Shown here one piece after another: positions 7,938 to 16,806 of a DNA stretch of 64,000 nt. The number at the start of each line of letters is the position of its first letter. Positions within the stretch are counted from its first letter, which is position 1. Source of the DNA: Lachnospira multipara ATCC 19207 (lineage in GTDB: Bacteria > Bacillota > Clostridia > Lachnospirales > Lachnospiraceae). The notes below the pieces were generated by a model. That model was not told the DNA's origin and made no database searches. It saw only the letters and a list, made by a program, of their open reading frames with translations. The position numbers and the translations under genes are program-made. Location: assembly GCF_000424105.1 (NCBI RefSeq), contig NZ_AUJG01000009.1, positions 1 to 64,000 of the forward strand, given 5' to 3'.

Positions 7938-8050
7938 AATTTTTTCCTTCCTTTATATCTAATTTTAGCCTAAATCCAGCGTTACTAGATTTAGGCTATT
8001 AGGTAAATTTTTTACAATCTAAACATATAATTCAAATCTATAATTCAAAT

Positions 8051-8968
8051 CTATAATTCTATCTTAAAGAAATCCTTTACAATCTCTAACTGCTCTTTTG
8101 TACTATCTATATTTTCTGGGCGAGTCATGTGGAGGATGTCTAGTTTAGAGGCAATTTTAAGGCATCTTGAGAAGTCCTTAATATCTGTCTTTAGCTCGCG
8201 CATGGCTGGGAATAGGAACCAGTTTGTATAAATAGCTGCTACTTTATCATTACCCTTAATGGCTTCATACTGGACTTTATCAACATCTGCTGAATGGTCA
8301 AGGACAATCATGCCAAGGCACTGGGCAGGCTCAGTTGAAAAACCTTCAGTTCTTGAAAGGGCAAATTTATCCTTAGTTTCATCTATGTAACGTAAATCTT
8401 CTTCTTTTAGGCCGTTACGTTCAAGGGCATCCCTACAAAGTTTTTGCTGTGGGAAGGCTGGGTAAGCAAGAAGCTTATCCTCTTCTATATTTACAACCAC
8501 TACGTCGTCTGAGATGAGGCTCGCATTAGTTGTATCAAGGATACGAGTTGTAAGAGTAGATTTTCCACTACCACTAACTCCTGAAATTAAGAGAGCCTTG
8601 CCATTAATTCTTACGCAGCTGCAGTGAATTGAGTGCATATCTCTTTGCCAGAATAAAAAGGCAATGCAATAGCCAAGAATAAAAGGGTGAAGATTTTCTT
8701 CACTGGCATTTTCTCTTTTATAGGCTGTGATATATTTTCCATCTTTAATTCCAAAGAAGCCCCAGCTATTAGTAAAGTAGCTAAAGTGTCTATCAATCTT
8801 TGAAGCTAGTTCTGTGTCTGTAGGCAACTCCTTTAAAACTTCTTCTGGTAACTGCTCATTAGTAATAATAATATCGGCGTCGTCTTTGCTAATTTCATCA
8901 ATGCTTACACACTGATAAAGCTCAAATTCAGACATTACCTTCTTTCCATAGAGTTTGTAGTAGTACAT
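8051..8968 (-). CDS. HPr kinase-like lasso tailoring kinase
   Basis: 305 aa. The C-terminal half is an HPr kinase/phosphorylase-like domain with P-loop GVSGSGKS (residues 130-137) and acidic pair DD (154-155, LISDDVVVV). The N-terminal about 110 residues are a non-catalytic domain. Homologues in paeninodin-type clusters phosphorylate the C-terminal Ser of the lasso precursor. That assignment fits the neighbouring cyclase gene. It starts 6 bp after the flippase gene, so it is translationally tied to the polysaccharide operon. In this locus only precursor 1 ends in Ser, so the substrate is uncertain, and a polysaccharide-linked substrate cannot be excluded. Confidence 0.75.
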   Translation of the reverse strand: MYYYKLYGKKVMSEFELYQCVSIDEISKDDADIIITNEQLPEEVLKELPTDTELASKIDRHFSYFTNSWGFFGIKDGKYITAYKRENASEENLHPFILGYCIAFLFWQRDMHSIHCSCVRINGKALLISGVSGSGKSTLTTRILDTTNASLISDDVVVVNIEEDKLLAYPAFPQQKLCRDALERNGLKEEDLRYIDETKDKFALSRTEGFSTEPAQCLGMIVLDHSADVDKVQYEAIKGNDKVAAIYTNWFLFPAMRELKTDIKDFSRCLKIASKLDILHMTRPENIDSTKEQLEIVKDFFKIEL

Positions 8969-8974
8969 TTTCCT

Positions 8975-10498
8975 TTAGCTCCTTTTCTTTATAAAACTCT
9001 TAACCTTGTTAGAAATCATCTTAAAGCCATCAGTATTGTGATAAAAAATTATGTAAATAACGGACACAACAAGTCCTATGAAAATGATTTCCACAATTAA
9101 CTTTGACCATGAATCAATAGTAAATCTATCTAGTAATAGCTTAAGTAAAACACAGCTAGCTAGGGCAATAAGCGCATTTTTAGCAATAGATGTGTAGTAA
9201 CCTGTAGCACTTTTATCAAAGAAATCCTTAAATAAAACTATTGGTTCATATAAGAAGTAAGATGAAAGTCTTGATATAACTGTTGCAAGTAGAATTCCTG
9301 CAAGACCAAGCCAGAGGCCTAAAATTACTGATAAAACAATATTTAGGATGGAACCTGCAAGGGAAACATATTTTGTCTTCATGTAAAGACCTGTGGCATC
9401 TCTGTAAACCCAGAAAGGCTGTAGGATACATGAAAGGTATGTATTAAGTGTAATTGCCACTACTGTTAAGAAGTCTAGGGTAAAGTTAGCGCCTAACCAA
9501 ACTGTGATAAAGTCGTTAATTACAAGGAAGAATCCACAAGTAATAACGCCGCTCATAATAAAGGATAGGGATTGAATACTTACAAAGACTTCGTATCTTT
9601 TCTGGCTATTTTCCTTGGCAATAACATTACCGATACTTGCTGTTAATGCTGAGAAAATGATTTGCAAAACGAGAAGTAGCTTCTGACTTATCATAAGATA
9701 GTTAGAGTAAAGTCCTGCAATTCCAATACCAACAATCATAGAAATGATGATGTTATCAGTTCCTGTAAATAAGGTGTTACTTAATTTGTAAATTACAACT
9801 GATCGCAAATTTTTATAAATACTTTCCCTGTCCTCTTTTGAAAGCTTTTCCTTGTTCTTGATGTAAGGATAGTATTTCTCGGCTTTCCTTGTGGCAATTA
9901 GATTTCTAATAAACTGAAGCACAACGCCTATTGCAAGATAGACAATGTAGTTTTGCCATAAAACAAGGGCTAGAATCTGTAAAAATGTTTTTCCAAAGGA
10001 AATGTAAATATTAATGGAAGTTAACTCATAATTCTTTTGGTCTGCTGTTAGAATAGTTGTTTTATATACAAAAAGATATGAAATAATTACTCCAGCAAGA
10101 GAGAATAGATAGTAAACTTCAAGAAGTGGTATATCTGTTTCTGTCTTTACAATTACACGTAGGAAAGGCACTAAAATAAGGCCAATTACTGTAATTGAAA
10201 TTGCTATAATTCTATAGACATTACTATAGAAGGTTACAAGTGCGGCTAATTTTTTCTCATCCTTCATAGCAAGAGGCTTGTAAAAAGAATAAGCCATTGC
10301 TGTATTAAAGCCTAAATCTGCCATGGATAAAAGGTTTAATACATCCGAAAAAACACTGTTAATACCTAGATATTCTGCACCTAAATATCTAATAAATACG
10401 GTTCTTGATACAAAGCTAAGGACCATAGCCACAAATTGAGAAGCAAAACCCCAAGTCATATTTTTAGCAGTTTGTTTTGTTCTACTTTCTTTACTCAT
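8975..10498 (-). CDS. Polysaccharide flippase (Wzx-like, MATE/MVF fold)
   Basis: 507 aa with 12-14 hydrophobic helices throughout. The N-terminal block MTWGFASQFVAMVLSFVSRTVFIRYLGAEYLGINSVF is cut here to its pattern: a short basic lead, then G-F and Y-L-G-x-E-x-L-G, typical of oligosaccharide flippases that move lipid-linked repeat units across the membrane. GGAGG stands 5 nt before the start. It sits between the NTP-transferase-5 and HPr-kinase-like genes, so a polysaccharide gene separates two genes usually seen together with lasso cyclases. Confidence 0.85.
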   Translation of the reverse strand: MSKESRTKQTAKNMTWGFASQFVAMVLSFVSRTVFIRYLGAEYLGINSVFSDVLNLLSMADLGFNTAMAYSFYKPLAMKDEKKLAALVTFYSNVYRIIAISITVIGLILVPFLRVIVKTETDIPLLEVYYLFSLAGVIISYLFVYKTTILTADQKNYELTSINIYISFGKTFLQILALVLWQNYIVYLAIGVVLQFIRNLIATRKAEKYYPYIKNKEKLSKEDRESIYKNLRSVVIYKLSNTLFTGTDNIIISMIVGIGIAGLYSNYLMISQKLLLVLQIIFSALTASIGNVIAKENSQKRYEVFVSIQSLSFIMSGVITCGFFLVINDFITVWLGANFTLDFLTVVAITLNTYLSCILQPFWVYRDATGLYMKTKYVSLAGSILNIVLSVILGLWLGLAGILLATVISRLSSYFLYEPIVLFKDFFDKSATGYYTSIAKNALIALASCVLLKLLLDRFTIDSWSKLIVEIIFIGLVVSVIYIIFYHNTDGFKMISNKVKSFIKKRS

Positions 10499-10510
10499 AA
10501 ATCCTCCAAA

Positions 10511-11686
10511 TTACTCATCAGTTCTAGTAAAGTCTAAGCCCATATTCTTATATAGGTCTACGATTGTCTTAGCTTTTGTAGTATCTACGCGAGTTAATTC
10601 AATTCTTCTCTTTCGACTTTCCTTATGTGTAAGGCCTTTTGCCCCTCTAACAAGCCAGTAGTAAGGCAAAAGTTCTGGGTGCTTGTTAAGCTTTGGATAG
10701 AATTCCTTCATGTAGGAAATTGGTGGGAAGAAGAACCATTTTCCCTTAACCACCTTTGCAATATCCTGGTTTTCTTCCTGCTTAGCAAACTGGCTAAAGA
10801 AGCCGTTTTCACCCTTACCATATACACCACAATCAAGCATAAAGTAGAATAAACTTTTTTCTAGACTGTCTAATTCCTTCTTTTCTAACCAGTCATAGGC
10901 AAGGCGTCTTGACTGGAATTCGAAGCTTGATAGACCACAAACTTCTAGTTCAGTTTCTAGCTTTTCGTAGTCTAATTTATTCTTAAAATGTTCTAAGTAG
11001 ACATAGATATCTACTAAATTTCTAATGCCACATCCATTTTCATAAAAATGTTTCGCCATATGAGCAATCATGTAAACATAGAAGTCTTCAATACTAAGTT
11101 GGTAACAAGCCTTTGTGCCTTCCTTAAGAGTTGCTCTTTTAACCTGATAATAATCATAGATTTTCTTGTCTACATTTTTATCAAATAGAGCCCAATGAGC
11201 CTCAACAATCCAGTGAGGTTCTTTTTTATAAACGTCGTGAATCTTGACAGAATCAATAAGCTCATAACCCATGAACTTAAATAATTCTCTAGATCTATTC
11301 ATGGTCTGGTCATAGATCATAAGGTCAATGTCCCCCATTTGGCGAAGTACAGACTTTGGATAGATTTCCTTTAAAATTGAACCCTTCATTAGCATATAGT
11401 CGACGCTGTAGTTTTCAAGGTTATTGGAAATGTTTTTTACCTGCTGTCTTTGACCTAGGTCAATGAAGGTATCTGTTGCTAGTCTTGCCTTAATTAACTT
11501 CTTGTATTTTTCATCAATATCTAGCTTAGTTAAGGGTTCTAGTAAAATGTATTCCATCTGATGTAGACTAGCTAGCTTGCACAAATCCTCAATATTTACG
11601 CCTTCATAAACACTTTTAATTTCTTCTTTTTCTAGTGATGATAAAATTAAGTCTCTTAAGAAATCAATGTTGATTGTGTTATTCAT
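10511..11686 (-). CDS. NTP-transferase-5 family nucleotidyltransferase
   Basis: 391 aa with the family's D-x-D nucleotidyltransferase signature GDIDLMI (Asp119 and Asp121) after MKGSILKEIYPK, and a helical C-terminal part with conserved His (MIAHMAKHFYENG). Relatives occur in capsule loci and in lasso clusters. In the pseudomycoidin cluster a member transfers sugars onto the phosphorylated lasso tail. Together with the downstream HPr-kinase-like gene this suggests a phosphate-then-sugar tailoring pair, but a role in exopolysaccharide assembly is equally possible from position. GGGGGAG precedes ATG 11686. Confidence 0.75.
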   Translation of the reverse strand: MNNTINIDFLRDLILSSLEKEEIKSVYEGVNIEDLCKLASLHQMEYILLEPLTKLDIDEKYKKLIKARLATDTFIDLGQRQQVKNISNNLENYSVDYMLMKGSILKEIYPKSVLRQMGDIDLMIYDQTMNRSRELFKFMGYELIDSVKIHDVYKKEPHWIVEAHWALFDKNVDKKIYDYYQVKRATLKEGTKACYQLSIEDFYVYMIAHMAKHFYENGCGIRNLVDIYVYLEHFKNKLDYEKLETELEVCGLSSFEFQSRRLAYDWLEKKELDSLEKSLFYFMLDCGVYGKGENGFFSQFAKQEENQDIAKVVKGKWFFFPPISYMKEFYPKLNKHPELLPYYWLVRGAKGLTHKESRKRRIELTRVDTTKAKTIVDLYKNMGLDFTRTDE

Positions 11687-11708
11687 GATTAAAGCTCCCC
11701 CTCTATTT

Positions 11709-13802
11709 TTAAATTTCGTTTGTGTACTTTAAGATATAGTCTTTTCTAGTTTCAAAGAATTCTCTTATTGTATCTAGTTCACTAGAATATGCAGAGGATA
11801 AAGATCCACTAGAGATAAATCTCTTGTAACTATATTCAGTACCTTTTTCAAGCATGTCTGTGACTGCTGTTATGGCTTCGTTAACATTTTCCTCACTAAA
11901 AGTATTATTAGCGAAGTCTTCCATTGTCTGGATAAGCTTAGCTCTAAACTCTTCGTTGTCAATTAAAGACATAAACATCTTATCGTCCTGGAAAGCGTCG
12001 AAAAGATAAGAGTTAATAGTTGCGGAAGCAAGTCCGTTTGAGCTTGTATTTTCCATAGTTCCATCTAGTGGAGTATAGATATAGCGCCACTTTCCATCAC
12101 TATATTCTGTCTCGCCGTCCTCAGAAACTGTTCTCCAAACATACTTTGTATCTGAATCAAGGTAGGCATTAGATAAATATAGATTTGCTGCCATAAACTG
12201 AATGTAGCTATCCATATCAATTCTTGCCTCTGCGTAGTCGTAGTTATCTTCATCAGCCATGTCATGCTTTGCAATCCAGCTAACAAGATCTGCGTATTCT
12301 TCGCCGTATTCAGAGTGATTACTATTAGATACCTCTCCTGTAGTTGTTGAAACTACTACGTCACTTTCATCTAGAGAATAAGTATCAGCAATATAGCCCT
12401 CATCAATAGTTGCTCGTAAGCAGTAAAGTCCCCAGTATTCGCCGTTAATAAAGACGGAAACTGGTGTGAGGCTTAAGCTTGCTACCTTAGTGTCCTCTAA
12501 AAGATTAGCAGCTAAGTATTCTCTTATCTTATAAGTGTTATCTGTAAGATTTGTTGTAAGTGTTAGGCTATTATTAGTGCCACCAAAGAATTTATTAAGG
12601 CTTGAGCCATCCCAATTTAAATCTGAATCTGAGCTTAAAAGTAAACTTTTTTGAGATGTAGAAACTGAGTAATCATTAATTACGCTAAGCTTAAGATTTC
12701 CCTCATAAGTCTTATCCTTACTCTTTTCATAATATTCAACTGTTACGTCCTTTTCATCAGCTGTTAAGAAGTTAGAGTAATCAGAAGCCTGAAGTCCTCT
12801 AGCAAGAGCTGATTCATAGCCAGTACCCTTCACATAAATACCATTAAAATAATCTGCAAAATCCTCTGGATTTATTGTGATTGAAAGGCAAGCGTAGTTT
12901 TTAACATCAGAGCTTGATTTCTGGCCGATGTAGTAAGTCTGAGTATAGACATTAGATACATTTCCATCAGCATCCACAGCAATAGCTCTAATTACTGTAC
13001 CCTTACTTGAGCTTGTAGTAACATAAGAATCGTTATTCTGCTCTGCTACTTCTTTAGTAAGAGTAAGGTCTGTTCCACTAGCATTGCTAATCTTAATTTC
13101 ATCTGTATAAATATTTGACTCTGTAGTTGGAGTCTCACCATTAGTTGTGTAGTAAATTGTCTTACCCTCAGCTGCTTCAAGGTTTAGAGAGATGTCGTTA
13201 TCATAGTAACCACCATAGACACTAAAGCTTACATCATCAGTGCTTTTAACAATTGTAGCCTTTGAGTTGTTGCCATTTTTTGTCTGGCTCATAATGGCTG
13301 TAGATGTAAAGCTTGTATCTGTGTAGCCAAAGCTTTGATCTGCTGTAAGAGTTGGAACTGTTAAATAGCGGCCTCTAGTTCCAAGATAGTTTTCCATTGT
13401 ATCATCCCCAAGGCTTACAATGTCATGCTCGCCGCTTCCAAGTGCTAGACCTGTTTCTACTACTAAATAGTCCTTAGAATCAAGACTTGTATTATCCTCA
13501 AAACTATAAATCTTTTCTCCGTTAAGATATAGAGAAAGATTTGAAAGGTCTGCCTCTGTCTGGTCGTTATTGTAGAGCTCTACATAACCACTAGCACTAA
13601 CTTCATTTATATATACATTTTCTAAATTCACATTAGAATTAAGGGAAATGTCTGTTGCTGTTTCTAAATTCTCTAGAGTTTTTTCTTCATCCTTTTGGGC
13701 CATCTTATCACTAACGATGATAATGGCAAGAATTATGATGATTACAACACTTATTGCAATTATTATCTTATCTCTAGTTTTAAACTTATTCTTTGAAGCC
13801 AT
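11709..13802 (-). CDS. CotH-like secreted protein with lamin-tail and chitobiase-type domains
   Basis: 697 aa. A single N-terminal membrane anchor (about residues 11-32, IIIAISVVIIIILAIII) is followed by a lamin-tail-like beta domain (NVYINEVSASGYVELYNN), a chitobiase C-terminal-type beta domain (YDNDISLNLEAAEGKTIYYTTNGETP) and a CotH kinase-like domain (from about residue 300; VSVFINGEYWGLYCLRATID, WRYIYTPLDGTM). CotH proteins are atypical kinases acting outside the membrane. It may phosphorylate a surface protein or interact with the polymer. ATG 13802 is preferred since GGAGG lies just before it; the earlier ATG at 13814 overlaps the ribosome site. It overlaps the end of the VanZ-like gene, so the two are coupled. 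Confidence 0.75.
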   Translation of the reverse strand: MASKNKFKTRDKIIIAISVVIIIILAIIIVSDKMAQKDEEKTLENLETATDISLNSNVNLENVYINEVSASGYVELYNNDQTEADLSNLSLYLNGEKIYSFEDNTSLDSKDYLVVETGLALGSGEHDIVSLGDDTMENYLGTRGRYLTVPTLTADQSFGYTDTSFTSTAIMSQTKNGNNSKATIVKSTDDVSFSVYGGYYDNDISLNLEAAEGKTIYYTTNGETPTTESNIYTDEIKISNASGTDLTLTKEVAEQNNDSYVTTSSSKGTVIRAIAVDADGNVSNVYTQTYYIGQKSSSDVKNYACLSITINPEDFADYFNGIYVKGTGYESALARGLQASDYSNFLTADEKDVTVEYYEKSKDKTYEGNLKLSVINDYSVSTSQKSLLLSSDSDLNWDGSSLNKFFGGTNNSLTLTTNLTDNTYKIREYLAANLLEDTKVASLSLTPVSVFINGEYWGLYCLRATIDEGYIADTYSLDESDVVVSTTTGEVSNSNHSEYGEEYADLVSWIAKHDMADEDNYDYAEARIDMDSYIQFMAANLYLSNAYLDSDTKYVWRTVSEDGETEYSDGKWRYIYTPLDGTMENTSSNGLASATINSYLFDAFQDDKMFMSLIDNEEFRAKLIQTMEDFANNTFSEENVNEAITAVTDMLEKGTEYSYKRFISSGSLSSAYSSELDTIREFFETRKDYILKYTNEI

Positions 13803-14484
13803 AATTTCCTCCATTTTTATTTCTAGCTTTTTTGATTAGTCTTATAATTAGCATTACTAAACAAGCAAGTATTGCGCCTATGAGCCCACCAGTTATATTA
13901 GTGATAATATCTTCCACTTCAAAATAACCACGGCCTGTGATTAACTGCACGGTTTCGATAGTTCCACTAGTTATAACGCTGTATAGGAAGGGCAATAATA
14001 GTTTTCCAATTAAGCCTTCTTTATAATGAGCCACACTAAGAATAAAGCCCCAAGGCATAAAGAGCGCTATATTTAAAATGTAATAAATAGACGCTGTTAT
14101 AGCACCGACTTCTCCTAAATTTTTTAATAGTAACTTAGTTAATGGGAGCTTTGTTGGGTGACAGATAAATTCAAAAAATGTTTTAATCACCGTCTGGGTA
14201 ACTTTAGTATCTAAATTTATTGTGCCCCTTGAGCCCTCTTCTCTATTTAAGAAGGTAATGCTAAGCAATACGCAGGCGTAAGCAAGTATTGCAATTATTA
14301 TTGTTTCATCTAATGCCTTAACCTTTCTAATTTCTCTTTTTGAAAGAAAAAGACATATAGAATGTGTTATCAATGCAAGCCCAAAGACCGCCAAAATTAA
14401 TAGTCCATATGAAACGCTTTGTGTTTGTTGATCAAATATTAATTTAAATAGCTCGTTATAGCTAATCTGTGTGTAACCATCCAT
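13786..14484 (-). CDS. VanZ-like membrane protein
   Basis: 232 aa with five to six helices and the VanZ signature in the last third (GTIETVQLITGRGYFEVEDIITN then a glycine-rich helix). VanZ-like proteins accompany cell-envelope and polysaccharide genes; their biochemical role is not settled. GGAGG lies before ATG 14484. The 3' end overlaps the start of the CotH-like gene, implying coupled translation. Confidence 0.8.
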   Translation of the reverse strand: MDGYTQISYNELFKLIFDQQTQSVSYGLLILAVFGLALITHSICLFLSKREIRKVKALDETIIIAILAYACVLLSITFLNREEGSRGTINLDTKVTQTVIKTFFEFICHPTKLPLTKLLLKNLGEVGAITASIYYILNIALFMPWGFILSVAHYKEGLIGKLLLPFLYSVITSGTIETVQLITGRGYFEVEDIITNITGGLIGAILACLVMLIIRLIKKARNKNGGNYGFKE

Positions 14485-14523
14485 AGATATCCTCCATTTT
14501 TAACAAACAGGATTATTTATAGC

Positions 14524-15369
14524 TTATAAATTTGGTAATTCTGTGTTATTTCTCTGGGCTAGATAGTAAGAATAGAAAGGAATATTTTTCTTTAATTCCT
14601 TATATCTCTTCTTTCTAACTAGTATTTGTACTTTATCATAGATTGCTGGATTTTTCTTTAAAAATCCCTTAATCTTTGCTTTTAATCCCTGACCTTCGTT
14701 GTCAGACTTAGTTCTCCATTCTCCTGCATTTAGGTGAATTGCATAGTGTCTACCTGTTAGAGTACCGATTTCAAAATACTCCTTAGGGAAGATTACAAAG
14801 TCGCCTAAATCCTGGAATTTGTTGTTTAACTTAAAGTCTTTATAGGTCTTTAAAATGTGGTAAGTGTGATAATAATTACTTGTTGGATAACCGTAGGCAA
14901 TATATTTTCCATCTACAAAATCTAGCTGCTTGCCATTAGGTGTCTTTCCAAAAACAGTGTTATCATACATATCAAGTAAGTCTTTAATATACTTATTGCC
15001 TGGCTTTGCACCAATGATGGCAGTTCCTACTGAATCATCAAAGATGAAGTTAATAAAGCAAGGGTAATCAAGTAAATTATCAAAGCTTTTGTTTACTTTA
15101 ACATCTGTATCAAGATAAATTCCGCCGTATTCGTATACAGCCTTTAATCTATAGTAATCTCCAATGAAGCCTAACTTTCTTTCTTTAAAGGTCTTTCTTA
15201 CAAAATCATTTTCATCAAAAGAACAATTAGATTCATCCCAACGCATTATCTTATAGCCCTTTAGTTTTTCCCAAGTGTCAAGGCATTCTTTTAAGTCCTT
15301 TGGAAGTGGCTTACCGCCAAACCAGCAATAATGTAGAATCTTAGGAATTTTGTTTGTATTATTAGTCAT
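14524..15369 (-). CDS. OCH1/DXD-type glycosyltransferase
   Basis: 281 aa with the sugar-binding DXD motif in GGIYLDTDV (about residues 92-100) after the lead IPKILHYCWFGGKPLP. These proteins transfer hexoses from nucleotide sugars to growing polysaccharide repeat units at the inner membrane face. The C-terminal NLGRHYAIHLNAGEW-type segment (GRHYAIHLNAGEW) is typical of the family. It is one of four glycosyltransferases in the operon and is closely spaced with the polymerase gene upstream. AGGAGG precedes ATG 15369. Confidence 0.85.
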   Translation of the reverse strand: MTNNTNKIPKILHYCWFGGKPLPKDLKECLDTWEKLKGYKIMRWDESNCSFDENDFVRKTFKERKLGFIGDYYRLKAVYEYGGIYLDTDVKVNKSFDNLLDYPCFINFIFDDSVGTAIIGAKPGNKYIKDLLDMYDNTVFGKTPNGKQLDFVDGKYIAYGYPTSNYYHTYHILKTYKDFKLNNKFQDLGDFVIFPKEYFEIGTLTGRHYAIHLNAGEWRTKSDNEGQGLKAKIKGFLKKNPAIYDKVQILVRKKRYKELKKNIPFYSYYLAQRNNTELPNL

Positions 15370-15417
15370 TTGATCCTCCTAAATCTTAGCAGCTGCTTTT
15401 AACTAATTAAAAGCAAG

Positions 15418-16779
15418 TTAATATAAAACTGACTTCTTAATGAATTTTGAATTTGTCTTTAATTTACTATCCTCTTTTGGAACTTCTTTAAGGGGATGTG
15501 AATAGCAATCTCTACATATGAAAAGTGCAAATAAAATGTAGATGTACTTTAAGTTCATAAGGGAGTCAATCCAAAATAAATTAGCATAGGCACTTACTAC
15601 ACCAACGAAAAGTACGATGCAATAAGGGTCTTTGTAGCGGTAAATTTTTTTCACAAAGTCTTTTAGGAAGCTAAAGATTATTAAAATGTAGCTAAAAAGA
15701 CCAGGATAAGCGTAACGGATATATTCGCAAATGTAGTAATTATCTACACTGTATACGTAGGAACCGTTAATCTCGGCACCAAAGGAACGCTTTCTACCAA
15801 TACCTACAAGTGGGTTTAACCATTTTAATTTAAAAATGTCATAGAGCTGGGCTCTGTAGTTTGAAGACTCTGCCAAGGCTGAATCAGCACCGTAGTTTAC
15901 AGAAAAGTTTGTTCCAAAGCCTTCATCTATAATACTTGTAATCTGAAGCATAACGTATCTACCAAAGGCCATGTTCTGTGTTAGGAATACCACCACAATC
16001 ATAATAAGTATGAAAGGTACAAACATTGCCCCAAATCTTCTTTTATGTTCCTTGCTTGAAAAAATAAATAAAGCAAGAAGCTCAAAGAAGAGAATTGAAA
16101 GGGTTGAACGTGAGCCGCATAAAAATACATTTACAATAAGAAGAATCAAAAGACCTTTTCTTAAAAGGAAATCAATTCTGTTATTTTTGTAGTCAAAGAC
16201 TACGAAAGGTGTCATGGTAACAAGCATAAGTCCGTATCCTAGGGAATGGATAGCAGGTCCCATGATTCTGTAACTTCCTGATCTAACAAAGACACCAGTG
16301 TAAAGACCCTTAATGGTTTCAAGCTTTGCAAATAAACTCTCGCCAAGTAGGTATTCAATAACGCCCATAATTAGTAGGAAATATATAAATCTTATAATCC
16401 ATTTGAAAACGTAATCAGCGCCGTATTCTGTCTTTATTAAATAAATCAATGTAAATAAAATCAAAAATTCAATAAAGGGATTAAGAAAGGCACCAATATC
16501 TGCACGTAATACCAAAGTGTATAAAGTTACGAAAATGTAGAGCCCAATGAAAATGCTTTGCTTAAGATCCATTACCATTCCTGTAAATCTCTTTACTTCC
16601 ACTTGCGAGGTGAAAATGATAAATAAGATCACAAAAAGCATAATACGCTGGGCAGTAAAATCTATGACTAGATGAAAGCCGAAGTACTGTGGAAGTACGT
16701 ATAGGGCAAATAAAAAGAGCCAGGCAATTTTACTATAGAAGTTTTTTTCGTACTTATCTTTTATATATTTACTTTTCAT
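15418..16779 (-). CDS. Polysaccharide polymerase (Wzy/O-antigen ligase-like)
   Basis: 453 aa with about 11-12 membrane helices and one large extracytoplasmic loop (about residues 265-325, GFGTNFSVNYGADSALAES) before LVGIGRKRSFG. This layout is typical of Wzy polymerases that join repeat units outside the membrane. Wzy proteins share little sequence, so the call rests on topology and on position between glycosyltransferases and the chain-length kinase. GGAG precedes ATG 16779. Confidence 0.75.
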   Translation of the reverse strand: MKSKYIKDKYEKNFYSKIAWLFLFALYVLPQYFGFHLVIDFTAQRIMLFVILFIIFTSQVEVKRFTGMVMDLKQSIFIGLYIFVTLYTLVLRADIGAFLNPFIEFLILFTLIYLIKTEYGADYVFKWIIRFIYFLLIMGVIEYLLGESLFAKLETIKGLYTGVFVRSGSYRIMGPAIHSLGYGLMLVTMTPFVVFDYKNNRIDFLLRKGLLILLIVNVFLCGSRSTLSILFFELLALFIFSSKEHKRRFGAMFVPFILIMIVVVFLTQNMAFGRYVMLQITSIIDEGFGTNFSVNYGADSALAESSNYRAQLYDIFKLKWLNPLVGIGRKRSFGAEINGSYVYSVDNYYICEYIRYAYPGLFSYILIIFSFLKDFVKKIYRYKDPYCIVLFVGVVSAYANLFWIDSLMNLKYIYILFALFICRDCYSHPLKEVPKEDSKLKTNSKFIKKSVLY

Positions 16780-16806
16780 ATATTCTCCAATCTTGAAAGT
16801 AAATTA

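Noticed and set aside
11709-13802. Spore coat protein function for the CotH-like gene
   Set aside because: There are no sporulation genes nearby, and the domain set and polysaccharide context point to a surface role.
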